In this document: in pieces, positions 8,048-15,972 of the stretch
Numbering within the stretch: the stretch's first letter is position 1
How the letters are laid out: the number at the start of each line of letters is the position of its first letter
Assembly (NCBI RefSeq): GCF_024385605.1
Contig: NZ_JANFOJ010000011.1
Location: 45,122-109,121, forward strand
Length of the DNA: 64,000 nt
Direction: 5' to 3'
DNA from: Sporolactobacillus sp. STSJ-5
Lineage (GTDB): Bacteria > Bacillota > Bacilli > Bacillales > Sporolactobacillaceae
The notes under the pieces: model-generated
The model's input: only the letters and a program-made list of their open reading frames with translations
What the model was told of the DNA's origin: nothing
Databases searched by the model: none
Translations under genes and position numbers: made by a program

Positions 8048-8236
8048 TCAGTTTTGCTTAAGTGTGGCAATGGCTTGGACAATGTCCCTAACATCATCAG
8101 AGAATCCGTCTCTAGCAATAAGAATATTTGCTTGTTCTGCTAGATTTGAAACGAGTTGCTTTTCAGGCGATTTCGTGATGTAAAGCTGTCCTGATCCTGC
8201 AATTCGGAAATCTGCTACGGTTACTGGTTGATTCAT
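8048..8236 (-). CDS. Hypothetical phage protein, 62 aa
   Basis: ATG at 8236 with AGGAGGC about nine bases upstream. The protein (MNQPVTVADFRIAGSGQLYITKSPEKQLVSNLAEQANILIARD...) has a short beta-like start and a helical end. It is packed between the Cro-like and excisionase-like genes. No family recognised. Confidence 0.5.
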   Translation of the reverse strand: MNQPVTVADFRIAGSGQLYITKSPEKQLVSNLAEQANILIARDGFSDDVRDIVQAIATLKQN

Positions 8237-8269
8237 TTTTGATCCGCCTCCTTTCTGTAGTGGGGTTGG

Positions 8270-8497
8270 TTAGTGCACCTCCTGCTCTTTATTACGCGTT
8301 TCGTGACATTGATTTTCAAAAAAAATAGTCCAGTCAAATCCCAGTGACTCAGCAATTCTTTTCGCATTATCAACAGAAGCGTTGCGTTCACCAGTTTCAA
8401 TCATGGCATAAGTTGTTCTCGCTATCTCAGCACGTTCAGCAACTTCTGACTGTGTAAGATTTCGTTGCTTGCGAATAGCAAGAAGCCAATCTCTCAT
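8270..8497 (-). CDS. Cro-like XRE-family repressor
   Basis: About 75 residues from the ATG at 8497, which lies seven bases after AAAGGATGG; an in-frame ATG at 8509 overlaps that ribosome site and is less likely. Residues about 4-60 form a complete XRE helix-turn-helix (LLAIRKQRNLTQSEVAERAEIARTTYAMIETGERNASVDNAKRIAESLG). It is the first gene of the leftward early operon and diverges from the CI-like gene, which is the Cro position. The recognition helix R-T-T-Y-A matches that of the CI-like protein, so both may read the same operators. Confidence 0.82.
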   Translation of the reverse strand: MRDWLLAIRKQRNLTQSEVAERAEIARTTYAMIETGERNASVDNAKRIAESLGFDWTIFFENQCHETRNKEQEVH

Positions 8498-8517
8498 ATT
8501 ATTCACCATCCTTTCAA

Positions 8518-8646
8518 TGACGCATATTGTGTAATTAACTTATGAACTAATTATATGTCACGTTATGTGTAGTGTCAATACTATTTATAAATTATTTACA
8601 CTTATTGCGTAATATATTTAAATGTCACATATTGTGGAGTTATAAT
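8518..8646. promoter_or_regulatory. Divergent lysis/lysogeny switch: early promoter, repressor promoter and four operators
   Basis: Minus strand: TTGACA (8573-8578), 17 bp, TATAAT (8550-8555), a perfect SigA promoter for the Cro-like operon. Plus strand: TATAAT at 8641-8646 with a weak -35 for the repressor. Four 17-bp near-palindromes related to TTACAC-N5-GTGTAA occur at 8518-8534, 8556-8572, 8596-8612 and 8623-8639. The second fills the spacer of the early promoter, and the fourth the spacer of the repressor promoter. This is the expected layout for a CI/Cro switch with autoregulation. Confidence 0.8.
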
Positions 8647-8675
8647 TGTCTCAATAATGTTGGGAGAATGATCTT

Positions 8676-9038
8676 ATGCTGCTAAATGATCGACTTAGCG
8701 AATTGAGAACTGAAAGAAAATTAAGACAAGAGGACTTAGCAAGGAAGATCGGTATTGCTCGGACTACCTATGCGATGTATGAGCAAGGGAAGCGCAATCC
8801 TGATTATGATACTTTGCAAAAGCTTGCAGACTTTTTCGGGGTAACCAGAGGCTATTTACTAGGTGACACTGATAATCCTAATGAAGAAATTGACGCGGAG
8901 TTAAAAAATCTTTTAGAAGATCCTGACTTCATGGTTGCTTACAAAGAATACCCAGGCAGCCCAGAAGAAGCTAAAGAGGACTTGATTGGCTTTCTTAAGC
9001 TGATTAAAGAGCGTGATGAACGAAAAAAGAAGAAATAA
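8676..9038 (+). CDS. CI-like XRE-family repressor (ImmR type)
   Basis: 120 residues; ATG nine bases after GGGAG. N-terminal helix-turn-helix at residues about 5-60 (RLSELRTERKLRQEDLARKIGIARTTYAMYEQGKRNPDYDTLQKLADFFGV), then a short acidic and lysine-rich C-terminal part. There is no LexA/S24 autopeptidase domain, so it is unlikely to be cleaved by RecA-stimulated self-cleavage. The ImmA-type metallopeptidase encoded 1.6 kb downstream is the likely antirepressor protease, as in the ImmR/ImmA pair of ICEBs1 and related phages. It should maintain lysogeny by blocking the early promoter at 8550-8578. Confidence 0.85.
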   Translation: MLLNDRLSELRTERKLRQEDLARKIGIARTTYAMYEQGKRNPDYDTLQKLADFFGVTRGYLLGDTDNPNEEIDAELKNLLEDPDFMVAYKEYPGSPEEAKEDLIGFLKLIKERDERKKKK

Positions 9039-9106
9039 AAATTTTTATCGTCATAATAGGTATTTTGTATTACAAATATACGTTCTGTTTCAGGGAGGTA
9101 ATACAT

Positions 9107-10177
9107 ATGGATGAATTTGCAGAAAAGATTAAAACTTTATCAAAACGTGTTCTTCAAATTAGTGAAGTACAGACAAATGAAGAAGCAGCCAAGACAAGTG
9201 CGATCATGCCTTTCTTTCAAGCACTAGGATATGATGTATTTGATCCAACGGAATTTATGCCAGAGTTTACCGCAGATGTTGGAATTAAGAAAGGCGAAAA
9301 AGTAGATTATGCCATTTTAAAAGATGGTGCTCCCTTGATTCTCATTGAATGCAAGGCATTTTACGATGACCTTTCCAAACGCGATTCCCAACTTTTTCGA
9401 TATTTTGGAACAACATCAGCCAAATTTGGTATTTTAACAAATGGAAAAATTTATAAATTCTATACCGACCTCGATGAACAGAACAAGATGGATAAAAAGC
9501 CATTCTTCACATTTGATTTGGCCGATCTTAAAGACAGTCGGATAGTAGAATTAAAGAAATTTCGCAAAGCAGGTTTTGATGTTGAACAGATATTCGATTC
9601 AGCCTCTGTACTTCGCTACAAAAGTGAAATTCGTCGAATCTTGACCGCAGAGTTAGACAATCCATCAGATGAGTTTACAGTTTTCTTTCTGAATGGTTTT
9701 TATGACGGACGCAAAACACAGAATGTGATTGATAAGTTTAAGGGCATAGTAAAAACGACGCTCAATCAGTTCATTAACGAAAAAATTAATGATAAACTGC
9801 AATCTGCATTAGATGATTCAAAAGAAGATCAACAGAACACGGCTATCGAAGAAAAGGAAGCGGAATCTGCAGTTGAAGAAGATGTACCAAAAATTGAGAC
9901 CACACCAGAAGAGATAGAAGGATATGTGCGTATTAAACTACTACTCAGTGAAGTAGTTAGTGCAGATCGGTTATTCTACCGGGACAATTTAAGTTATTTC
10001 AACATTATTGTCGACAACAGTATCAGAAAATGGGTATGCCGTTTAGGACTGAATGGAACCAACAAGTGGATTCAGCTGCATGATGATGAGCAAAACACCT
10101 ATAAAATTGACACATTTGATGATCTGCAAAAATATAAAAAAGAGATTATTGATGTGGTTAATAAATATATAGATTAA
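9107..10177 (+). CDS. HsdR-N-like PD-(D/E)xK protein in the lysogeny module
   Basis: 356 residues from the ATG at 9107, six bases after GGGAGGT; an earlier in-frame ATG (9065) has no ribosome site. Residues about 70-90 contain VDYAILKDGAPLILIECKAF, the D...ExK metal site of the HsdR N-terminal nuclease domain (Pfam type HSDR_N). A helical acidic linker (about 225-270) and a conserved C-terminal domain (EGYVRIKLLLSEVV...YFNIIVDN...WVCRLGL) follow. No helicase motor is fused, so it is not a complete type I restriction subunit. Proteins of this layout are common in prophages; the place between repressor and integrase suggests lysogenic conversion such as superinfection defence. That role is inferred. 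Confidence 0.75.
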   Translation: MDEFAEKIKTLSKRVLQISEVQTNEEAAKTSAIMPFFQALGYDVFDPTEFMPEFTADVGIKKGEKVDYAILKDGAPLILIECKAFYDDLSKRDSQLFRYFGTTSAKFGILTNGKIYKFYTDLDEQNKMDKKPFFTFDLADLKDSRIVELKKFRKAGFDVEQIFDSASVLRYKSEIRRILTAELDNPSDEFTVFFLNGFYDGRKTQNVIDKFKGIVKTTLNQFINEKINDKLQSALDDSKEDQQNTAIEEKEAESAVEEDVPKIETTPEEIEGYVRIKLLLSEVVSADRLFYRDNLSYFNIIVDNSIRKWVCRLGLNGTNKWIQLHDDEQNTYKIDTFDDLQKYKKEIIDVVNKYID

Positions 10178-10195
10178 TATACTGGGGGAAGCACT

Positions 10196-10507
10196 ATGAG
10201 CAAATCAGAGTCATATTTTGACGGAGGACTGGCACAATATATTGGCTATCGTATACTTGGGTTTATTGTAACAATCATTACCGCGGGTATTTGCTATCCT
10301 TGGTCTTACACCATGATCTTCAGCTGGAAAGCTAAACATACGGTCATAAATGGTCAACGCTTAGCTTTTGACGGAACTGCTATTCAACTATTCGGCAATT
10401 GGATTAAATGGTGGATTCTTACTATCATCACGCTAGGAATCTATGGATTCTGGGTATTTATTAAACTTGAAAAGTGGAAAATAAAACATACACATTATGC
10501 ACTTTAA
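10196..10507 (+). CDS. DUF898-like integral membrane protein
   Basis: 103 residues; ribosome site GGGGGAAG seven bases before the ATG. Two hydrophobic segments (residues about 17-45, YRILGFIVTIITAGICYPWSYTMIF, and about 70-90, WWILTIITLGIYGFWVFI) flank a loop with WKAKHTVINGQRLAFDGTA, the DUF898/YjgN pattern; each half ends with W-K-x-K-H-T. It starts 18 bases after the HsdR-N-like gene and is probably cotranscribed with it. Family function is unknown; a membrane partner for the neighbouring nuclease-like protein is a speculation worth testing. Confidence 0.75.
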   Translation: MSKSESYFDGGLAQYIGYRILGFIVTIITAGICYPWSYTMIFSWKAKHTVINGQRLAFDGTAIQLFGNWIKWWILTIITLGIYGFWVFIKLEKWKIKHTHYAL

Positions 10508-10532
10508 ACATCTTTAATAATCTACAATAGTC

Positions 10533-10555
10533 TGGCCCTTAAAGGGCTTTTCTTT
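10533..10555 (+). terminator. Intrinsic terminator after DUF898 gene
   Basis: The palindrome GCCCTTAAAGGGC (10535-10547) is followed on the plus strand by TTTTCTTT. It separates the repressor-HsdR-N-DUF898 transcript from the ImmA-like gene, although the stem is short and readthrough is possible. Confidence 0.6.
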
Positions 10556-10600
10556 AGACCATAATACAGAACATATGTTTCCGTGTATTGAGGTGTTGAC

Positions 10601-11131
10601 ATGTATTGCAAAACAGAACTTGAAGATTATGTTTTGTCTCTTTACAAAAGTCTTGGGCTTACTTGGCATGATGGCCCACTATTGAATGAAGTGGCAGAGC
10701 GACTGAATATCGAAATAATCCATTCCCCTTTTCACAGCCAAGCATTACGCATTGGTGGTCGTGTGCGCATTAATTTGAACATCAACCTTGAAATGTACGC
10801 AGATCAGTGGGAAACCTTCGGCCACGAACTGCATCATGCTCTCATTGATGTGGGCAATCAAGCACTCTTTCCCTTCCCGCTCAGACAGCTGCGCGAACAA
10901 AAAGCACAGAACTTTGCACTGCATTTCTGTATCCCGACATTTAGGCTTGAGCATCTACATTGGCCAGAAAGAGATGCAGCACCATTTATTGCTGAAAAAT
11001 TCCGAGTAACCCTCCCTTTTGCATCAAAACGGCTGGAACAATATCGAAATCGCATTCTTCAAAACCAGATCGATGATTATGCAGCTTCTGTCGCAGAACC
11101 TGCTATTCCCTTCCAAATTGATAAATGTTGA
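10601..11131 (+). CDS. ImmA/IrrE-family metallo-endopeptidase
   Basis: 176 residues with a GAGGTG ribosome site. H75-E-L-H-H79 is the zinc-binding HExxH motif, with E99 in REQKAQNFA the likely third ligand and E76 the catalytic residue. ImmA of ICEBs1 cleaves the ImmR repressor to trigger excision; IrrE/PprI does the equivalent for DdrO. With a repressor that lacks an autopeptidase domain 1.6 kb upstream, the same pairing is likely here. The gene is not directly next to the repressor gene as in ICEBs1: two cargo genes lie between. How the protease is activated cannot be seen. Confidence 0.85.
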   Translation: MYCKTELEDYVLSLYKSLGLTWHDGPLLNEVAERLNIEIIHSPFHSQALRIGGRVRINLNINLEMYADQWETFGHELHHALIDVGNQALFPFPLRQLREQKAQNFALHFCIPTFRLEHLHWPERDAAPFIAEKFRVTLPFASKRLEQYRNRILQNQIDDYAASVAEPAIPFQIDKC

Positions 11132-11201
11132 GTGTTCGTTGCAACGTTCCTGTTCAAATGATTAAACAACTTGGCTAGTGTGACAATGAGGAGGTATGAC
11201 T

Positions 11202-12365
11202 ATGGCCAGCTTTCAAAAATATGAAACCAAACAAGGCATAAAGTGGCTTTTTAAAATGTACACAACCTACGATCCTCAAACTGGGAAAAAGAAGATGACT
11301 ACTTTCAGAGGATACAACACTAAAAAGGAGGCTCAGAAAGCCGCTAGAATCGTTCAAGATAAAATAGATAAGGGAATATTAGCAGATGACAAAATTACTT
11401 TTGTTGAAGCATATAGAGATTGGTGGGATACCCACAAAAGAACACTTAAGCCTAGCACAAGATATAAATCCGAAACAATATTCAATAAACATATCTTGCC
11501 TTGCTTTGGAAAGATTCGTTTAAAACAAATCAACCAAGACTACTGCCAAAAAGTTATTGATAAATGGCGTGAAACTTTATCGATTTCAACCACAAAAGAC
11601 TATAGAGGGCATACCCAGCAAGTATTTAAATATGCAATGCAACACGAATGGATTTATAAAAATCCAATCCAATTCGTCATAATTGAAAAACAGGACGAGC
11701 ATTCACTAGCCGATATGGAAGATGATGAAACCGAGAATTTTTGGGATTTAAACCAATTCGAACAGTTTCAGACTCTTGCAATTAAAGAATTTGACTATCA
11801 AGACTTTATTATGTTCATAGTCATGGGGTATTCCGGATTAAGAAAAGGAGAAATGCTTACGCTTCGATGGTCCGACCTGGATTTTAAAAATAAAGTCATT
11901 CGTGTACGCAGAACCTTATTTTTTAAAAACAAGCGCGAGATCATTCAATCAACAAAGACTGGCTCATCAAAACGTGAGACCCCTTTGACAGACAAAGAAA
12001 TTCAATTTCTAAAAAAATGGAAGGTCATGCAGAAAGAACATTTCTTGGAAAGAGGAATTAAAGACATCGAGTATGTTGTTTGCCGTGAAAACTTAAAGCC
12101 GCTTCGTCTTGCTGATCCCAACGAAATTTTAAATAAGTTTCTCGTCAACCATCCCGAACTTCCAAAAATTAAAGTTCATGGACTCCGCCATACCTTTGCA
12201 TCAAATCTATACGCTGCCAAAGTTGATGTGAAAACTGCACAAAAATTTCTTGGTCACCGACGAATGGAAACGACGATGAACATTTACACTCACGTAGCCA
12301 AAAAGGTGAAAATTGAGGAAGCCGGAAAGTACGAAGACTACATGAAAAATGCAAAATCAAAATAA
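11202..12365 (+). CDS. int: Phage tyrosine recombinase (integrase)
   Basis: About 387 residues from the ATG at 11202, seven bases after GAGGAGGT; an ATG two codons earlier is too close to that site. The N-terminus (SFQKYETKQGIKWLFKMYTTYDPQTGKKKMTTFRGYNTKKEAQKAA) is an AP2-like arm-binding domain, residues about 60-160 the SAM-like core-binding domain, and the C-terminal half the catalytic domain. The tetrad is visible: R in GYSGLRKGEM, H-x-L-R in VHGLRHTFAS, H in FLGHRRMETT, and Y in MNIYTHV. It catalyses integration and excision; its 3' end points to the rpsI 3' end, the likely attachment target. Confidence 0.93.
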   Translation: MASFQKYETKQGIKWLFKMYTTYDPQTGKKKMTTFRGYNTKKEAQKAARIVQDKIDKGILADDKITFVEAYRDWWDTHKRTLKPSTRYKSETIFNKHILPCFGKIRLKQINQDYCQKVIDKWRETLSISTTKDYRGHTQQVFKYAMQHEWIYKNPIQFVIIEKQDEHSLADMEDDETENFWDLNQFEQFQTLAIKEFDYQDFIMFIVMGYSGLRKGEMLTLRWSDLDFKNKVIRVRRTLFFKNKREIIQSTKTGSSKRETPLTDKEIQFLKKWKVMQKEHFLERGIKDIEYVVCRENLKPLRLADPNEILNKFLVNHPELPKIKVHGLRHTFASNLYAAKVDVKTAQKFLGHRRMETTMNIYTHVAKKVKIEEAGKYEDYMKNAKSK

Positions 12366-12385
12366 ATATGGTCAAAATATGGTCA
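12366..12385. repeat. Two direct repeats after int, possible integrase arm sites
   Basis: ATATGGTCA occurs at 12366-12374 and again at 12377-12385, an 11-bp period (about one helical turn). Short tandem repeats between an integrase gene and the attachment core are typical arm-type binding sites of tyrosine recombinases. Function inferred from position only. Confidence 0.45.
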
Positions 12386-12410
12386 CGAACCAATTTTAAA
12401 GCATCAAAAA

Positions 12411-12440
12411 AGCCCCTTCCGATCTCTCGGAAAGGGCTTT
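12411..12440 (-). terminator. Intrinsic terminator of rpsI, possibly shared with int
   Basis: AGCCCCTTCCGA and TCGGAAAGGGCT form a 12-bp stem with one mismatch and a four-base loop. On the minus strand a T6 tract follows, which ends the rplM-rpsI transcript; on the plus strand TTT follows, so it may also stop int transcription. It lies between the element and the core chromosome. Confidence 0.85.
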
Positions 12441-12454
12441 GAAACGTTGATAAA

Positions 12455-12847
12455 TCAGCGTTTTGAGAACTGTGGAGCGCGACGTGCGCCTTTGAGTCCG
12501 TATTTCTTACGTTCTTTCATTCTTGGGTCACGCGTCAGGAATCCGGCTTTCTTCAAAACAGCGCGGTATTCAGGATCAGCTTCGAGCAGTGCGCGGGCAA
12601 CGCCGTGACGGATTGCACCGGCTTGGCCTGTGAAGCCGCCGCCTTCTACGTTAACAAGAACATCATATCTGCCTTCGGTTTCTGTTGCAACGAGTGGTTG
12701 CTTCAGAATCGTGCGCAGTGTTTCAAGATTAAAGAATTCATCGGCGCTGCGGCCGTTGATGACAACTTTGCCTTCGCCAGGTACGAGCCTTACGCGAGCG
12801 ACAGAGCTTTTACGGCGTCCGGTGCCGTAGTATTGAACTTGTGCCAT
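12455..12847 (-). CDS. rpsI: 30S ribosomal protein S9
   Basis: 130 residues, the usual length. Contains the S9 start ([21 protein letters not shown]), [23 protein letters not shown] and the basic tail ending [11 protein letters not shown], which reaches the P site. Transcribed with rplM, 20 bases upstream. The 3' end faces the prophage and appears intact, as expected when an element recombines into the conserved end of a gene and restores it. Confidence 0.98.
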   Translation of the reverse strand: MAQVQYYGTGRRKSSVARVRLVPGEGKVVINGRSADEFFNLETLRTILKQPLVATETEGRYDVLVNVEGGGFTGQAGAIRHGVARALLEADPEYRAVLKKAGFLTRDPRMKERKKYGLKGARRAPQFSKR

Positions 12848-12867
12848 TATCTATTTTCCCTCCCTGA

Positions 12868-13305
12868 TCAACCGCGAAGCGTATAAGCTTCTGGTTGTTG
12901 TGCGGCATGCGGATGTTCCGCGCCTTCATAGACATGAAGTTTCAAGAAACATTTTTTTCCGAGACTGTTGTGCGGCAGCATGCCTTTGATTGTTCTTTCA
13001 AGCATGTCGCGCGCGCGTGTTGCACGCATATCTTGTGCAGAACGCGCTTTGATACCACCTGGAAAACCTGAGTGGTGAATGTATTTTTTCGTCAGCAATT
13101 TCTTGCCGGTTAATTCGATTTTGTTTGCATTGATGATGATGACATTGTCGCCACAATCAACATGTGGTGTAAAAGTCGGTTTTGTTTTACCGCGCAGAAT
13201 GGCTGCCACTTCACTTGCCAAGCGACCAAGCGTTTGGCCTTCGGCATCGACAACGAGCCATTTGCGCTCAACATTAGCCGCGTTGGCCATAAAAGTTGTA
13301 CGCAC
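12868..13305 (-). CDS. rplM: 50S ribosomal protein L13
   Basis: 145 residues from the GTG at 13305 ([40 protein letters not shown]), which matches the family start and has GAGGAGG about seven bases before it. The longer open frame upstream is not L13-like. L13 is an early 50S assembly protein. [19 protein letters not shown] and [18 protein letters not shown] are conserved blocks. Cotranscribed with rpsI from the promoter at 13477-13505. Confidence 0.98.
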   Translation of the reverse strand: MRTTFMANAANVERKWLVVDAEGQTLGRLASEVAAILRGKTKPTFTPHVDCGDNVIIINANKIELTGKKLLTKKYIHHSGFPGGIKARSAQDMRATRARDMLERTIKGMLPHNSLGKKCFLKLHVYEGAEHPHAAQQPEAYTLRG

Positions 13306-13505
13306 GTTATTTCCTCCTCTAAGCAAATCAAACATTCATATTCTTGTCTCATGCGCGACCCACAACCGCGTCTGAGTTGAGAGCCAATAAGGTCATTGCT
13401 CTCTCACCGTTTCAGTCATCTAATTGAGCCAATATCTTTGGGGCTAATAGTGGTCAAATTAGAAATGCCGAAGTATATCTTATAATATCTTGGCACTAAT
13501 GTCAA
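13306..13505 (-). promoter_or_regulatory. rplM-rpsI promoter and L13-type leader
   Basis: TTGACA (13500-13505), 17 bp, TAAGAT (13477-13482) form a SigA promoter, giving a leader of about 165 nt. A stem-loop with GAGAGC...GCTCTC arms lies near 13380-13405. Firmicutes carry an L13 autoregulatory leader upstream of rplM; the length and hairpin are compatible, but I cannot confirm the conserved structure. Confidence 0.65.
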
Positions 13506-13553
13506 GGCATTCGAACAATTCGTTCTTTGCTTCCTTGCTGTCAAAACGCCGCT

Positions 13554-14294
13554 TTAATAAGTAACTTGCCACAGAGTCAACCCTTGCGGCGGTGCCGTTG
13601 CCGAAGCGGCTTGTCTGTCGCGTCCGGCTATGATTTCCGCCACCTTGTCCGATGCGATTTTATGGGTTCCAACATCCAGAAGGGTTCCGGTTATAATACG
13701 AACCATTTGGTACAGAAATCCGCTGCCGACAACCCGAATTACCATCTCATCATCTTTCTCCTGCTGAACGGACAAATGATAGATGGTCCGCACCTTGTCC
13801 TTGACATCCGTATTTGCCGCACAAAAGCATGAAAAGTCGTGTGTTCCAAGAATCTCCGCTGCAGCCAGGTTCATAGCGTCTACGTCAAGCGGCTGCTTGA
13901 TGTGTGACGTGTACGCTCTGCGGAACAAGTCCGGCTCGGGCCGTGTCAGCAGCCTGTAACGATACTCCTTCTTTTTCACATCGTAACGCGCATGAAACTG
14001 CTCAGGAACTTCCTCCGCCTGCCGCACATAAATGTCATTCGGAAGCAGACTGTTCAGTGCAAGCGGCCAGCGATCTTCAGGAATGCGCAGCGGCGTTTCA
14101 AAATGGAACACTTGGCCGAATGCATGAACCCCGGCATCCGTCCGACCCGACGCAGTAATTTTGATTAGCTGACCGTGATGCATACGCGAGAGCGCAGCCT
14201 CTATGTCACGTTGCACTGTCCGTTTTCCGGGCTGTACTTGATAACCATGAAACAGCGTGCCGTCATAGGCAACCGTGCATTTAATTTTTGTCAT
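13554..14294 (-). CDS. truA: tRNA pseudouridine(38-40) synthase
   Basis: 246 residues. KCTVAYDGTLFHGYQVQPGKRTVQ opens the protein, and SGRTDAGVHAFGQV contains the catalytic aspartate (TDAGVH). RYRLLTRPEPD and FLYQMVRIITGTLLDVG are further TruA motifs. It isomerises uridines 38-40 in the anticodon arm of many tRNAs. Follows ecfT by 18 bases in the ecfA1-ecfA2-ecfT-truA operon, the same order as in Bacillus subtilis. Confidence 0.97.
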   Translation of the reverse strand: MTKIKCTVAYDGTLFHGYQVQPGKRTVQRDIEAALSRMHHGQLIKITASGRTDAGVHAFGQVFHFETPLRIPEDRWPLALNSLLPNDIYVRQAEEVPEQFHARYDVKKKEYRYRLLTRPEPDLFRRAYTSHIKQPLDVDAMNLAAAEILGTHDFSCFCAANTDVKDKVRTIYHLSVQQEKDDEMVIRVVGSGFLYQMVRIITGTLLDVGTHKIASDKVAEIIAGRDRQAASATAPPQGLTLWQVTY

Positions 14295-14312
14295 GACTTC
14301 ACCTAAAATCGC

Positions 14313-15107
14313 TTAATTTCTCGTAAAGATCAGCAGCAGCGCGAGAAGAACCATTGCAAAAATTAGCAATGAATCGCGCCAGCTCCATTTCAGTTGATGA
14401 AGCTTGGTCCGGCCCGCGTCACCATGATATCCTCTTGCTTCCATCGCCATCGCCAAGTCTTCCGCTCGCTTAAATGCACCGACAAACAGCGGGACGAGCA
14501 GCGGAACAATTGCCTTGATTCGACTTTTCAGCGAGCCGGTCGTAAAATCTGAACCACGCGCAGCCTGAGCCTTGATAATTTTTTCCGTTTCCTCGAGTAA
14601 TGTCGGGATAAAACGAAGCGAAATCGACATCATCAGTGCAAACTCATGAACTGGCATTTTAAGCTTTTTAAACGGATTGAGCAGACTCTCCATGCCATCG
14701 GTAATCTCAATTGGCGACGTGGTTAACGTGAGCAGCGTTGTCACCACAATAATGACCATGATTCGAATTGCAATAAAAAAAGACTGAGTGAGACCGCCCG
14801 TTGTCACGTGAAGCCAGCCCAGGCTGAACAAAGTTGTTCCGCCTGACGCGATAAAAAGATTAAGGACAAAGGTGAGCAATACAATGATCAGAACAGAGCG
14901 CAACCCTCTGTAAATGTAAGAGAACTGCATTTTCGAGAGCAAAATGCCAGCAAAGCAAAATAACACCATCAGTATATTTGTCAGCCAATTATTAGCGAGG
15001 AAAACAATGATCACAAAGAGAAAGACGCTGATCAGCTTCGAACGAGGGTCAAGGCGATGTACATACGAATCAAGCGGCACATATTGACCGATAACAAGAT
15101 TAAACAT
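14313..15107 (-). CDS. ecfT: ECF transporter transmembrane protein EcfT
   Basis: 264 residues with about five hydrophobic segments (residues about 28-60, 70-95, 110-130, and C-terminal 245-263). The coupling helices carry the A-R-G motifs (AARGSDF and MEARGYHG) that contact the two ATPases. It forms the energising module with EcfA1 and EcfA2 and serves interchangeable vitamin- or metal-binding S components, none of which is encoded nearby, so this is a group II system. Overlaps ecfA2 by eight bases. Confidence 0.95.
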   Translation of the reverse strand: MFNLVIGQYVPLDSYVHRLDPRSKLISVFLFVIIVFLANNWLTNILMVLFCFAGILLSKMQFSYIYRGLRSVLIIVLLTFVLNLFIASGGTTLFSLGWLHVTTGGLTQSFFIAIRIMVIIVVTTLLTLTTSPIEITDGMESLLNPFKKLKMPVHEFALMMSISLRFIPTLLEETEKIIKAQAARGSDFTTGSLKSRIKAIVPLLVPLFVGAFKRAEDLAMAMEARGYHGDAGRTKLHQLKWSWRDSLLIFAMVLLALLLIFTRN

Positions 15108-15972
15108 GATCCTTCACCCCATTTAATATACTGATCACTGAATCAGCCGCTTCATCGATTGTGAATGCGGGTATCTTATCCTTACTCCCTGCTTTATCAA
15201 GCACTTTATTCAGAAATAACATTGTCTCCGGGATATCAAGACCGACTTTTCGAAGCAGATCTTCCTGCAAAAATACGTGCTTCGGCGAACCTGCCAGTAA
15301 TGGCTTGCCCTCGCCCATAACAATAACTTGATCTGAGTAATTAGCCGCATCGCTCATGTTATGCGTGACCATGATAACCGTCAGATTCAGTCGAGAATGC
15401 AGATCATCGAATAAGCTGAGTATTTCCTCACGGCCCTTTGGATCAAGTCCTGCCGTTGGTTCGTCTAATATGATCACCTGCGGACGAACCGCGAGAACGC
15501 CGGCAATCGCGACCCGACGCATCTGTCCTCCGCTGAGATCGAAGGGCGAACGATGCCAAAATGATGACGGGAGTCCGACCAGCTGCAAGCTTTCCTCTGC
15601 ACGCTTGGTCGCTTCCGCATCGGAAACGCCGAAATTCATCGGGCCGAAGCATACATCTTTGATAATTGTCTCTTCAAAAAGCTGATGTTCCGGATATTGA
15701 AAGACAAAGCCGACCCTTTTCCGCAGTTCCTTAAAATCTTTCTTCTTTTCATGCGCATGAATCACAAAATCGCCGACGGTTATTTTCCCTTCAGACGGTT
15801 TCAGAAGTCCATTTATATGCTGCACCAAGGTCGATTTTCCCGACCCCGTATGACCAATAATGGATGTAAAGGAGCCGGATGGAATACGAATCGAAACATC
15901 ATCAAGGGCTCGCTTCTCAAATGGGGTCTTTCGGCCGTACACATGAGTCACATGCTCGAATGTAATGTCCAT
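15100..15972 (-). CDS. ecfA2: ECF transporter ATPase EcfA2
   Basis: 290 residues. Walker A GHTGSGKST (residues about 41-49), Q-loop FVFQYPEHQLFEETI, signature LSGGQMRRVAIAG, Walker B VIILDEPTAGLDP, switch histidine MVTHNM. The first strand GRKTPFEKRALDDV is typical of EcfA2. Pairs with EcfA1 to drive vitamin and cofactor uptake through EcfT. Overlaps ecfA1 by 25 bases and ecfT by eight. Confidence 0.96.
   Translation of the reverse strand: MDITFEHVTHVYGRKTPFEKRALDDVSIRIPSGSFTSIIGHTGSGKSTLVQHINGLLKPSEGKITVGDFVIHAHEKKKDFKELRKRVGFVFQYPEHQLFEETIIKDVCFGPMNFGVSDAEATKRAEESLQLVGLPSSFWHRSPFDLSGGQMRRVAIAGVLAVRPQVIILDEPTAGLDPKGREEILSLFDDLHSRLNLTVIMVTHNMSDAANYSDQVIVMGEGKPLLAGSPKHVFLQEDLLRKVGLDIPETMLFLNKVLDKAGSKDKIPAFTIDEAADSVISILNGVKDHV

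Larger units (their letters stand above)
1..12410. mobile_element. Prophage (or prophage-like element), integrase-proximal end
   Basis: The segment has the layout of a temperate phage: a minus-strand early operon (Cro-like gene to replication and recombination genes) and a plus-strand lysogeny operon (CI-like gene to integrase) diverging from an operator region near 8.5 kb. It ends beside rpsI, after which everything is core chromosome. Only the early and lysogeny modules are in view; structural, packaging and lysis genes, if present, lie to the left of the window. The outer attachment site is therefore not visible, and the exact boundary near 12.37-12.46 kb is inferred. An integrative conjugative element is a less likely alternative, since no relaxase or transfer gene is seen. 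Confidence 0.85.
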
